From Amblyornis subalaris (lineage: Eukaryota; Chordata; Aves; Passeriformes; Ptilonorhynchidae): DNA of 64,000 bases. A program made the translations under genes and the position numbers. The stretch spans positions 6,127,213 through 6,191,212 of the forward strand of contig JACAXG010000014.1 of the NCBI GenBank assembly GCA_018881555.1, in the 5' to 3' direction. Each line of letters begins with the position of its first letter. Within the stretch, counting starts at the first letter, position 1. Of this stretch, positions 1 through 11,514 are shown piece by piece. Below the pieces are notes generated by a model that worked only from the letters and a program-made list of their open reading frames with translations, had not been told where the DNA came from and made no database searches.

Positions 1-665
1 TAACCTCTGACCATGAGCTTGTGACCTCAAGTAACCTCTGACCAGGAGTTTGTGACCTCAAATAACCTCTGAGCACTGGTCTGGAGGAGCCTGTGACCTC
101 AAGTAACCTCTGACCAGGAGCCTGTGACCTCACGTAACCCCTGACTAGGAGCCTGTGACCTCAAGTAACCCCACAGGACTGGTCTGGACAAGCCTGTGAC
201 CTCAAGTAACCTCTCACCATGAGCTTGTGTCCTCAAGTACACTCTGACCAGGAGTCTGTGACCTCAAGTAACCTCTGAGCACTGGCCTGGAGGAGCCTGT
301 GACCTCAAGTAACCCCTGAGCACTGACCTGGAGGAGCCCTTGACCTCAAGTAACCTCTGATCAGGAGCCTGTGACCTCAAGTAACCCCTGACCAGGAGCC
401 TGTGACCTCAAGTAACCCCACAGGACTGGTCTGGAGAAGCCTATGACCTCAAGTAACCTCTGACCATGAGCTTGTGACATCAAGTAACCTCTGACCAGGA
501 GTCTGTGACCTCAAGTAACCTCTGAGCACTGGCCTGGAGGAGCCTGTGACCTCAAGTAACCTCTGACCAGGTGTCCCTGACCTCAAGTAACCCTTGAACA
601 CTGGNTTTGACCTCAAGTAACCTCTGTGCACTGGTCTGGATGAGCCTGGAACCTCAGGTAACCTC
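1..665. repeat. Minisatellite of 31/41-bp units, each with a DR4 nuclear-receptor element
   Basis: The array runs off the left edge. Nineteen copies of a 16-bp core, TGACCTCAAGTAACCT, start at 22, 53, 94, 125, 156, 197, 228, 259, 300, 341, 372, 403, 444, 475, 506, 547, 578, 608 and 649. Fourteen are exact over the first 15 bases; those at 53, 125, 228, 475 and 649 carry substitutions. The spacing is 31 bp (ten times), 41 bp (seven times) or 30 bp (once). Long units insert a 'gcactggtctgga'-type segment. Read on the minus strand the core is AGGTTA-cttg-AGGTCA, a direct repeat of nuclear-receptor half-sites with 4-bp spacing. Many short units add a third half-site, TGACCA, one base further on (DR1 spacing). 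Frames opened through the array on the minus strand are repeat artefacts. That this is a tandem array is certain; any regulatory function is inference. Confidence 0.95.
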
Positions 666-2135
666 TTTTTCAAAACATGGAAGTTAACAATATTTACCGT
701 ATTGATGCAATTTCCTTAGCAGATATAAGAAATTAAATAAAATTGTCGTTCAAGGCAAAAACAATAAAGCACTTCAAATACAAATGGCAATATATTGGAA
801 CATTCCTAATATCGAAACTGGAAAATAGGGAAGGGTATGAAGCACTTAAATTGTAACCTTTTGAAAGTGGGCTTCCTCAAGTATTCTAAAAAAATACACA
901 AATATGCCAGTTCTTTTTTCATTGATGAAAGTAATTTTTAGTCTTACTATTTCATATTATTCCACACAATTTTATGCAGGTGAAACAATAAACATCACAT
1001 TGCATTTGAAAACATAAGGATAGGAGGTCATCCTTGACNGTACCTCGACCCAGACATTTGTGGTGTTCCATGTGAACGGAGAGATGAAAAATGAGCAGCA
1101 TTATCAAAGGACCATGTGCTCTCAAATGAATATATCAAGGTTTATTAAAAAGAGACAGATGGAATGGCCTCCATGGTTTTTTTCCACAGGATAATACTTG
1201 TAAAAATCAGTTTGGAAATGTAACCATATATATACACATATATAGCAAGCATATATAAATATATATGTGGCCACTGTGACCTTCCAATGACATCCACACT
1301 CTACTGCAATAAAAACTGCAGAATGGAAAAATAACATGATGGGGAACTGACAGAAAGACAGAACTAAAGAGTATCATCATCTCACACCCATTCCCTATCT
1401 TCTCTTACAGCCCAGCGATCTCACCTGCACGAACAGCTCTCATAAAGTTAACATTTTTAAGACAGAATCATTTCAGATGCTCTATTTTATATGCTGCTTT
1501 TAAATGTAAAAATAGAATTTATGGATAAAACAAAAAAAGAAGCATTTACTAAGAAATATATTATTGTTAAAAAATGCAGACTATAATTTCATTCCAGACT
1601 CTGCCTCTATAAACATCTAAGTGGTGTATGCATGTCTTTGTTTTGTGATGCAGTGGTTACCATGGAAATTTATTTTTTTTTTAAGTTTAGTGAAGATGGT
1701 GCAGTCAAAAACATAAATAGCCTGAGCCCCTGGCAGGGTAAATTGTACAATGGCATTCTAGAATAAATTTATATGGCTTTATTTTTTTGCCCCTGAAAGC
1801 AGATATTAGAAACTAATAATTCTTTGTGAAGAAAAATATTTCACTTTTCTTAAGACTGCAATTATATTCAATTATAATTTTTAACTGTTCTTGCTCCAGG
1901 ATGATACTAAATTCTATAGCCCATCGTGTTCCCATAATTTATGGCTCCTCAAAGACAGTGATCCAAACTGTTGGGTGTGGGAGAGTTTCCTGGAGCACTA
2001 CCTGGTTAAAAAGTTTTTAAGTTTTGCAGGAACACCACTAGAGAGATTTATATCATGGGGTTTCTTAACAGCTTTGCTAACGAAAGTGGAAATTTATCCT
2101 GGAATAACTAATTGAGTTGCAGACCTGTGGAGAAC
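666..2135. other. Unique AT-rich DNA, no gene seen
   Basis: I see no coding segment, no CR1 and no RNA gene. An imperfect TA-rich patch (about 1226-1267) has 'atatatatacacatatata' and a second TA block. Open frames here are short, AT-rich and show no protein-like composition. Confidence 0.6.
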
Positions 2136-2136
2136 T

Positions 2137-2185
<49 letters not shown>
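2136..2185. repeat. (CA)n(TA)n microsatellite
   Basis: A short CA run (2136-2145, then 'taca') passes into 18 uninterrupted TA units (about 2150-2185). The compound CA/TA structure is typical of a slippage-prone microsatellite and should vary in length between individuals. A TA run of this length can also extrude as a cruciform. No gene adjoins it. Confidence 0.95.
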
Positions 2186-2187
<2 letters not shown>

Positions 2188-2422
2188 TAGCCTGAAAGTC
2201 AGGAAATTCATTTATACCTTGATTAGAAAAGGAAAGGCAATATTTTTAAAGCTAAAATTTTTGTTTGCCAAAATTGTTTGGTAGCAAAAGTGTTGTGCAG
2301 AATCTGACCAAAGCTACAGGCGATGTAATATCCTTTCTCCAGCAATGACCAAAACCTGCTATCAGGGAAGACTCATGAAATGCATCACCTGTGTGCTCCC
2401 CCATCCTCCAGTCCTCTGCAGT

Positions 2423-2524
2423 TCACAGGCATCCAGGGCCAGACACAGCATCAGCAATCTCACTGGATTCATTTTCCATGAGTTTGTCCTTGAAGTCCAG
2501 TGACCTTTTGGTTTCCACAGCATC
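2423..2524 (-). other. Exon-like block, possible terminal coding exon (33 codons plus stop)
   Basis: On the minus strand the block follows a strong 3' splice site: the tract CTCTTGACTTTTTGCCCCAG ends at 2525. It then reads 33 codons before TGA at 2425-2423. The frame begins DAVETKRSLDFKDKLMENES and ends in a cysteine-leucine pair. The composition is charged and protein-like, unlike most chance frames in this window. The same frame also stays open upstream through the pyrimidine tract, so the start is not fixed. I do not recognise the protein. A poly(A) signal on the minus strand lies only far downstream (about 1766-1771). It could be a terminal exon, a decayed exon, or chance. Confidence 0.18.
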
Positions 2525-3699
2525 CTGGGGCAAAAAGTCAAGAGTTAAGCCACCAGGCCGAGTGGTATCAAGAGTAGTCATCACTGTATTGTAAAAAATG
2601 TACTGCTGCTTTCNTGCAAGCCTAAATGTCTAATTTTGCTAATGATTCTGTGCCCAGAAGTAATGTGTGATAGATGGTTCAAGAAAGTCTTGAAATGCTT
2701 GAGCAAGATGAACAGAGGGAGGTAATAAAAGGGCATTTTTAATCCTGTGATATCTGGAGCTACTTTTCCAGCTGTGGCATCTTGCCAGCTCAATTCTGGA
2801 AAAATCTAGAAAGACTCCTATCAACCAAGCTGACCAGCTGAAACTGCTCTTTCTCCAGTGCTCCTGCTTTGTCATGGGCAGAGATCCCTACTTGGAACTT
2901 TGCAGGGAAAGAATATTGCCTCATGTCCTGGTTTGCCTTCTACTGGGCAAACATATGGCTTCCCCACAACGATTTAAAACTCATTAGGAGGAATCTGGCG
3001 AAGAAACAAATGTTTAACTAGCCAACAAAAGTCATATTCCTGGAGGAATTTCTAATAATTATATCACACCGAGTCCTTCACATATCTTTTCACCCGGTAC
3101 AAATTAACGTAGCTCTGTTGACAAAAGGAAATGGTGCCAGTTAGAACCACTTGAAAATCTAACACCTTCCAAATTCACGATAGGGTATGTTTATTAAATA
3201 ATTTGAAAGGGATCTTCTAATATTAAATAGCTGAATTTCTATGCAAGCCATGTGAAATACTGGAATGCAGGAATTTTTTTTTGTCTTCATAGAGTCTTTC
3301 TCCCTCATGGGTATGAAAAGAAGATTTTTTTAGGAAATCAACCAGCAAAGGAAAATTACTATCTCCTATTTTATGAGCGAAATAACACATTCCTTCCAAC
3401 TGTCCTTATTAATTTATAAACAGCTATGATCCTAGGTTGTTCTGGTCATTCAAATTTGCGATCAGAATAAAATTACTCTCCATAGAGAAAAAAAAAAGCC
3501 TCTTCTGTAAAGCATCATAACGAGTGATAAGCATTCACTGGACCATAATTACATCTTTCTATTTTTCCTATGCTGTTTCAGGTTTTAATTTTTTTTTAAT
3601 ATCACCATTTTAATTAAGCTTTAATCTTCACAGCACTAAACTAAATTAAAAGGATCTTTATAGTGTTGCTTTGGTAACTAACAGAAGGGGTAAAATTAC
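2525..3699. other. Unique DNA between two minus-strand exon-like blocks
   Basis: AT-rich DNA with short A and T tracts (for example 3489-3497). I see no repeat family, RNA gene or coding frame. If the flanking exon-like blocks are real, this would be the intron between them, but their phases do not join cleanly in the frame that looks most protein-like in the downstream block. Confidence 0.5.
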
Positions 3700-3887
3700 C
3701 TTATCTGTTTGTTCACCATGTTGCAGCTGTAAACATCCCAGTTATGGTCTTTAATTTGCTCATTTTCACTGGGAAAGAAAAAAGAAAAAGACCTGTGACA
3801 CCAAAACCAGTTATCACTGTTGGAACAGTCCTCTAGCAGGATCTCACTGTGATTGTCATGGACAAACATGTAGTTGGGAACTCTTTG
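3700..3887 (-). other. Exon-like block with two possible 3' splice sites
   Basis: On the minus strand the 5' splice site is AAG|GTAATT at 3700/3699. Two acceptors are possible. The distal one, TTGCAG, ends at 3888 and gives a 188-bp block. The proximal one follows TTTTTCTTTTTTCTTTCCCAG ending at 3769 and gives a 69-bp block (3700-3768). One frame is open across the whole longer block and is rich in Asn, Asp, Trp and Cys; its distal part contains VPNYMFVHDNHSE and its proximal part KDHNWDVYSCNMVN. No family is recognised. Because the stronger acceptor lies inside the longer frame, part of that frame would be a pyrimidine tract. The 69-bp version keeps phase at both ends. Confidence is low because splice-like pairs occur by chance. 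Confidence 0.18.
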
Positions 3888-4859
3888 CTGCAAGAGATTA
3901 AATACAAGCTAATTAGGCAAGACACAAAGCAGGCAGAGACAAGTGAAAGGAGCAGTTCCCATCACAGAAATTCCCACCTTCTCGCCCTTCTGTCTAGTCC
4001 CCTGTATTTCCTTCAACAATCTGCAACACATTAAAAGTTAAACCCAAACTTCTTGTGATTTTCCCACGGCTTCCTGCAGATAATTAGAGACAAATCTTCA
4101 GAACACACCTGCCATGTACCTGCCGTGTCACTGTCCCACTTTATATCTCTGTAAAATACCAAACAACAAATTGAGTTGCCCAGGACTATCAGCTAAACAC
4201 AATCCTACATCACAGCACTCTAACAGGAACATGCTGAAGGCAGGAAAGCACACTCGACCTTGAACAGCCTGTACAACTCGAGTTGTGGAATAGGGAAGAG
4301 AAACGAGAAGAAAATTGCTAGACCTTTCTTTTAAAGCTGAGATACCACAGATCAAAACAAGAGCAAGTTCTTGTCATTATCTAACAGAAAGAAAGAATAC
4401 TTCATAAGATTACTTTTAAAAATTTATACTTTTATATGATTTCAGAGATCTGCATGTCTGTTTCTCTTCTTGAACCTTTCTCTGTTTGGTTGATTCACCC
4501 TCATTAAGGGACTGATGCTCATTTCCATTAAAACTACCCCACAGACACTGGCTGCAATGGCCTGAAAATGCAGTTTAACCCAAGCTTTGGGAACAGCCCT
4601 CTAGACTGANGGTGAGGGAAGAGCTTTCCCATTCCAGCAAAAGGCAGAGCCCACGTGTGTATCAGCATCACCCAAAGACACAGCAGCGCCGTTCACACGT
4701 GTGCAGATGAGCTTTCCTGACCCCAGGAAATACACCAGCACTGATGCAAAGCCTTTTTCATTACAAATCATTCCTCCAATACCTTTTTCCTATGAATTGT
4801 AATTCTACACCCAACAGGTTTCTAGGGAGACTGGGTTATCTACAAAGCAGAACAAGTGA
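3888..4859. other. Unique DNA, no gene seen
   Basis: Mixed-composition DNA with no recognisable repeat until the CR1 fragment that begins at about 4860. Short frames on both strands show no splice context or family resemblance. Confidence 0.55.
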
Positions 4860-5022
4860 GTCACTGGCACAGGATGCCCAGAGAAGATGAGGCTGCCCCA
4901 TCCCTGAAAGTGTCCAAGGTCAGGTTGGACGAGGCTTGGAGCAACCTGGGATAGAGGAAGGTGTGGGACTGGATGATCTTTAGGGTCCCTTCCAACCCAA
5001 ACCATCCCATGGTTCTGTGAAT
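4860..5022 (+). mobile_element. CR1 LINE 3' fragment
   Basis: The segment aligns to the 3' end of avian CR1. It has 'cactggcacagg', 'tgcccagagaaga', 'ccctgaaagtgtccaagg', 'caggttggacgagg', 'agcaacctggg', 'gatgatctttagggtccct' and 'tccaacccaaaccat', ending in 'ggttctgtga'. CR1 copies are usually 5'-truncated by incomplete target-primed reverse transcription, and this one keeps only about 160 bp of the C-terminal coding end and 3' UTR. It inserted in the plus orientation. Substitutions and a degraded terminal repeat indicate an old copy. Open frames across it on the minus strand are shadows. Confidence 0.95.
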
Positions 5023-8000
5023 AAGAAAAACCCTCGTGCCTACACAGCTGATTCCCAGCGGCTTGGGCTGTCCCATAGACAGATTGACTTCAGAGTTATT
5101 TTCCCCTTCAATTTGGCTGTCCGTGTGTATTTTTCCAGTGTTCTCAGTAAAGCACTTAGAGCCTCAAGTGCATCATCATCGTTAGCAGCTAGGTCAAATG
5201 TTGAAAGTTCTTTTAAAAAAAAAAAAAGAAATTCATTTAGCAAAAAGGGTTTAAAACGTGCAGCACTCATCAACAAGGCTGTCCTACAGCTCTGATTGCA
5301 ACTTGGTTTGAATTTTCAACTTATTTTCAATTTTCAGCTAAATAAACACAGAACATGAAAGCTGATAAAACTAAGGCAGATAATAAAGTGCTGTCAAGCT
5401 GTGATAAAGTCAGTCTTCACCAAAGATCCATCTTCTCCCACTGAGAGAACCTAAATTTGAGGCTGAACTAAGAATGACAACAGGCAGCACTGAAAATCAA
5501 AAGTTTTCACTTGGTAAGATTTCTTTGTTTTCTGATTTTGATGGACAACAAAATGGTTGAAAGTTACAACTCATTTAGAAACATGAGAAAAATGACAAAA
5601 AATAGAAGATACAAAATAAAAAAAACCTAAGAACTGTCAACCACTGAATATATAAGGAGGACAGAAATGACATTTTATTTTGCATCACCTTTTCCGTGTC
5701 CTGGAAAAACCTTTTTTTCTCAAGTCATGTGTGTTAAATATCTTTGGTCTTTCTTCAGTATCCATAGAAAAACAGATTCTTAAAGTAAGCTTAAATCCAG
5801 GTCTCATGACATAGCAATTAAATATGACTAATTACGAAAAAGAAGTTCTATCATTCGATATTCACTGAGAGAACTTCTCCCCAGAGTATTTTACCCAATA
5901 TATCCTCCTTAGAATCACGTAAACAGATGAGCTGTATTGATCCCACTAAGAACAGCCCGAACCTTTTTCTTACATAATGCCTTTTTTCCCCCAGGAATGT
6001 TTGAATGTAAGGAATATTTAAGTAGCACTTCAGCAAAATAAAACTGCGCTGCTCGACACACAAAATATTTCAAAAGCTACCTGTGTCTGCAATCATGCCA
6101 GAGGCTGTTTGCTGATTGCTAATTGTTACCATCATTTTCATCACACAGGAGAAAGACAGACCCCTGTAAGTATCCTGTGAACACCGTAAGGATGCTCTCA
6201 ATGCACCAGGGTAAAGCAGCTGCCAGAAATCAGTCAGATCAGTGCTCAGAGTGCAGTCAAGCTTCTTGTGTACACTTAGCAAATATAATTATTTAGAACC
6301 TAAGGGTGCTTCCAAGTCTCCATGTTTTTTCTTCTATTGTGTAAACAGAAAATGAAACCCTCCCCGAGCAGGGACCAGGCTACAGGCTGAGGGCAATATG
6401 CTAACAGACAAGGAATGTGCTTGTCACAGAGAATCCAAGGAGCGTCTCACAGGTTTTAGTATGATCCATGAATCGTGAGAGCAACTGTGGCCACAGCTGG
6501 GTTCCACCTGTTTGCCTCTCTGACAGATGTTCAGGGCTCCTGAACCCCTCAGCTGTACCTTAGTCAGGGAATAGACCACATTTATTGCCAGGCTGCAGGA
6601 ATTGCCTGGCCTGTCAGCCTGCTTGTTGGAGTAATCTACCTCAGAGCACCCCCTCGACATCCAGACCACTTCCCAAAGCCCTCCTGTAATGCAAATGCAC
6701 ATCTATTGGTCTCCAGCAGAGATTTCCTTCATGGAGNCTGGCTCTCCCTGACTCAGGAGCACAGAAACACATTTATTCATGCCAGCCATAGCCTGACATG
6801 CATTTGCTCTCTAGCAGAGCTAAATTGCAGGCTCTGTGCTCATTAAGAGTCATTCCTCCCCACATGCAGCACTCTCATCATCACATCCACGCAATGAACT
6901 GGATCAGGAATCAAATCTAGCTGAAAAATGACCAGAAGATGAAGCCCTCAGCATGCTGAGTCTAAGCAGGAGCCTCTCCCCACCCTAATCAGCATCTGAA
7001 CAGAAGGGACAGCACAGAACGAGAGCAGCTGAAAAGCCAAGGCACAGCAACAAAATGTTTAAGCACTGCCTCAGCCAAAGTAGCTCTCCAAATATTTCTT
7101 CCGTAGCACACTCTGTGTAATTAGAGTTGCCCAGAAAAGACAGAAAACTGACACTGGCATAGGTCTTGTATGCAGAAGATTCTCTCTTCTGTAATATACA
7201 CTAGTATTCTGCAGAATTNACTCAGGATTTAAAAATAGGAAGGTATAGAAAAAAAAATGAGATTTCATATTAATATTTGACAGCTAGTCTGTAGAGGGAA
7301 AGGTTTTCTTTTTAATGAATGCCACCTTCGGGTGTTTTTTATATATATTCCCCTAAAACTTGCAAAACAGTATGTATTCAATACAATGAACACTCTTTAT
7401 TGCTGCTTTATGCCTAATGTTAATCTTGTAAATCTGATTATTTCTTTTTCTATAATAGAAGAAAATTACTTTGTCAATTATATTGCTTTTCCTGTGCTGA
7501 AATATGAGAGACTAAAAGGCAAATTCAGGAGAATACCATTCCAAAGATACACTGGATACTGGTTTATAACAAGCACTTCTAGACCATGACCAGCAAAAAT
7601 ATTCTCTAAAAGAAAGTGGGTTTGGCAGTCTGGACAATTTTTGGCTCTTTGAAATCCCTCCTCCTTTTGCTGCCCATTCCNAATCACATAGTTTGTGCTT
7701 CCGGGAGCTTAGTCCCCATTTTCTTCTTCTACCATTTTCTTTGGGACATATATTAGTTTATTTTTAGCTTTGGTAAAGAAGTCTCCCAACATCTTATTTT
7801 CATAATCTCTCTCCTTTCAGCTGCTGTATTGCTGGGGAGGTACTATTAGAAACTCATCCACAACAGTTTGGTCTCTCTCAGTCTCAGACTGAGTGCTCCA
7901 TGAATGTGATATTTTGCTTAGAAAATGATAATGTGATTTTCTTGGCAAATATGTTTCTTCCTTGAGGTAATTGTCAGGAATATAAGATGGTCAACAAGCT

Positions 8001-10024
8001 CTCCTTTATATTTGAATAGGTTCCAGGCAGAATCACAGATTATTTTGTTGTTGNTGCAGTTATTGTTTTTGCAGTAAAGATGGAACCATCTGTTCCTTTG
8101 AAGATGTGCCAAATCAGTTGAAAATAATTCATTCAGGTATTCAGTGAACCACAAGAGCTGATGGTTTAAGGATTCTGGAAGATTTCAACAGGGAACACCA
8201 AATGCATTTTGCCCAGTTTGGATTAGATTTTATTTAAACAGTGGGCTCTGCGTAGTTCAGGAAAGCAATAGCTGGACATGAGAGAGATCCTCTCTTTCTG
8301 TCCACCTCATTCCCATANAAAACCTGCTTTAATAAGAGTCAACAGTTACACATCATGTGAACATGACTAGCTCACACTATCCAAAAATTATAAATTATGG
8401 CAATGACTTTGGTGTAGTCCTGCACATCAGACATCTACCGAACGGCCGAGACATGTCTGGTTTACGGTCGATTTACATCCCCAATTTGTGCTGGCTTGGA
8501 ACAGCTCTGCCCTGATGGTCCTGTCTGGGTGAGCACCCATAGCAAACATCTCACTGATGGGGATTTGGGCACAGCAAGGGCAGGGCACCTCGTGCAGCAT
8601 GAGCAAGGAAGGGCAGGGAAAGGCTATCCAGAACCAATCTGNGAGACTGGACGAGATGATGCCTTGCTTGACAAGTCTCTGCTAACACAGACCTGCAGCA
8701 AATGAACATAAAAATATTCCAAGGACCACCTGAGCCCTTAACCATCTCTATTTGCAATGGTTTTCTGATTAAACAATTGGCAAGTTAATATTAGCTGGTG
8801 TCTGAGAGAGGATAATTTCTGAAGCATTTTCTACTCTGGGTTCTATAATGATGAAGAATTGTCTGCGCAAATTTGTAACTGGGTGGGTTAATTAANCATT
8901 ACCCCTGGGCATCTGAACATTGAAGAATGTGTCTCAATTCTGAAAGGAACGCTTAATCCTCCTCAGCCTGATGCATTTCCTGTATTATTTACTAATAATG
9001 TTTAATTTATTTATTGCAAGAATTATTTGTTATAAGCATTGTGGAAAAAAAACCCCAGTGGCTTAATAAGGTTTAGTTTTCTCACTTCTCAGACTCATTG
9101 GGATGCTAAATTTTAAATAATGAAAGTCTACACTGTAGCATTCTTTTTTCCTGTAAAATATTGGAAATAACTGAACACAAACATGACTGATATTAAGCAC
9201 TGTTTAAAGAAATTATGAAAAAAAGAAGTAATATATTAAACCACTGTGTAACACCTTCCAGGCTGTGACAATTGAACATTCATTACAATGNTGTTAAATA
9301 GCTATTCTATCAATAGTTCTAGCATCACAAGGCAGGACCTTAATTAGGTGACTTTTTTCCTTCTTTATTTATTAGGTTTTCAAGCCACAATAATAATAAA
9401 ATAAAAGATTTGTGGCTCTTGTAAAGTACCACTATTGCCATATTTCTTTCATATATTAGTAATTTGTTAGTTAATAGGAATTTGCATTTTCTATATTTTG
9501 TCATGATAGACGTGCCAAACACAACAATAGAGAGCAAATCAAAATATTTACAACACACTATAATTTCCTTTGCAGCCTAATGTCATAATTAAGAAACAAC
9601 TAAGTTTATGAATCAGCCTTGCACATTTGTGGGTCATGTGGATGTGTGGCTGACAGAAGTGACAATCTTTTTAAGAGCTTTTATCAGTCACAGTGTTGAA
9701 ATACTCTACTACTAAAAAAATATTTTTGCTATACAACAAAGTTAATTTGAAGTTTCNTTTGTCTGATGACTTTTTAGAGACAAATGACTTTTTGTCCTGG
9801 GTAGAGAACAGCTTTAAGTCTACACCAAACAACTAAATTCTCACTTCAGACACTGATTCATCAGATACTGAATCTAAAGCCTGTCACTGGTCAAGAACAC
9901 ACTGTTATTCTCTCTGCACTTTAAACTATTCCTTTTTAGTTAAAAAAAAAAAAACAAACCTCAAGCTGTCTCTAGATATATTTTTACTTTATCTGGTTAT
10001 CTTTAACTAGACACATTTGGATTT
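5023..10024. other. Unique DNA, no gene seen
   Basis: About 5 kb without a recognisable repeat family or gene. An A tract lies at 5215-5227 and another at about 9942-9954. A less AT-rich patch at 6360-6720 contains a perfect POU octamer ATGCAAAT (near 6690) beside a second 'atgc' core. Regions like this are often conserved non-coding elements in vertebrates, but I cannot test conservation. A minus-strand open frame at 6070-6282 ends near GACACAG|GTAGCT and lacks a convincing acceptor. Confidence 0.5.
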
Positions 10025-10463
10025 GTGCTGTGTGGGATAATCCTGTCAGATACAGATCAGCAGGAAGAAGGCTTCGGAAAGGCGAGATGGATCCAATCGA
10101 TCCCCCCGTGCCGTGGGGAGGCAGTGCCCGGAGCCACGTGCTCTCTGTGGAGAGCTGTTCCAGCAGTGCTTTGCTTTCCCAGGTATGGACCAGCATGTCT
10201 TGCACTCTCCCTCCTTCAGCTGGCCTGTCTGTGCTGAACACCCACCTCTTTTCATTACGCTACTGCTCTTCCCACACCAGGAGACCTCCTGTTCGTCCAG
10301 CACCCACCACGGGGTGCAAAAGGAGAAACGATAAACGGTGCTTATCAGGCTCATCTTGAAAGAAGTCAAGACACCCAGGTGCTGGTAGCAAGGATGCTGC
10401 ACACAGTGGTAAAGTATCCTGCAGCTGTAAAATAAAGCAAGCTAAACAACTTGATGAGCACAA
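10025..10463. other. GC-richer patch with overlapping open frames on both strands
   Basis: Several frames on both strands stay open for 70-118 codons, which is what a locally stop-poor, GC-richer patch gives; none looks like a known protein. Visible motifs are the palindrome GGATAATCC (about 10036, an OTX/bicoid-type site), an E-box CACGTG near 10136, and 'tttgctttcccag|gtatgg' with the AG at 10181-10182. That last one places an acceptor-like and a donor-like signal back to back. An AATAAA hexamer occurs at about 10430. The patch could be a regulatory element or a non-coding exon; there is no decisive evidence. Confidence 0.3.
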
Positions 10464-11514
10464 AATCTCAGGATACTCTGAAACGTGCCTGTAGCAATGC
10501 AGAATTCGGCACTATTGTAGGACTGATGGCTTTAGAAAGTACTGGTTGGTTGGCAGCAAGTTTTTGCAGCTTTTCGAGATTCTTTTGACAGGAAGCTATC
10601 TACAAAAATATATATCATTTCCTGCCTGACATCAAAAGAATAAAGAAAAGATGAGCCATGTATATTTTATGTATAAAGAGAGTCTGCCCTCAAATACGGA
10701 GTTTGTCTCCGGCCTAAGGTAGGGGAAGAGTGTATGAGCATCACCATCACCGGGATAAAGATCCCTGGATAACTGTATGGAAAAGATATACTTGAAAGTG
10801 TTTATATAACCAACCTTTCTTGAATATTATTCAAATAACTGCTTTGATGGCAAAGGGCTTGTTTGTAAACAGTCCAAGCCTTCTGCAGTTAACTATGACT
10901 GAGGGGTTATGGCGCTTTAACTTAAAATTCTGTAAGTCATTATGAGCCTCTTAACAGCAGATGGATTCTGTTCTGAACCACATCAAATTCCAGCTAAATA
11001 AGGTTGTCAGTATAATAATTTTCTAGCTGGATGTAGCATACAATTGGCCAGCATCAGACAGTTAACAGGCATTTAGTTTCAGTTTAAATACCTAGAACGG
11101 TAAATGCTTTAATCAGGNAGCTCTCATTAATAAAACACAGTGATCCCTTCTAAGCTGTAGCATTTATCCTTCATTCCAGCCCTCTGGAAGTGAGCACTGA
11201 ATGCCTACATCTATATGTGTATGAATTGGACATCTCTATTCATACTAATGCAANGAAAATGCACACACACAAGTCACGAGAGCTTTTTAACTGAGTGGAT
11301 AATTNTGCCACAGGGAAGAAGTTAAGTTCATCTTGTAATTTGTGGCAGTTGCGCTCACACAAAACTCCAGCGGTTCTGGAGTAGCAACGAGACCAATCAT
11401 CGCTGATAAAATAATTCTGCTCGTAGAGCGCAAGCAAACACTCAAAGCAGAAATCTAATCAGCCTTTCTTGGTAGATGCATTCCCTTCATGTGCCTTGGG
11501 AGGTCTTAAAACAA
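10464..11514. other. Unique DNA, possible conserved non-coding DNA
   Basis: No gene or repeat recognised. The block around 10850-11130 is non-repetitive and holds AT-rich homeodomain-type cores ('taattt', 'ttaac'). This texture is common in conserved enhancers, but conservation cannot be judged from one sequence. Confidence 0.4.

Noticed and set aside
1..665. CRISPR-like array or telomeric repeat
   Set aside because: The repeats are regularly spaced, but the intervening parts are also repeated and not unique spacers; the genome is eukaryotic, and no TTAGGG runs are present.
449..673. Minus-strand open frame through the minisatellite
   Set aside because: It is a translation of the tandem repeat and has no independent support.
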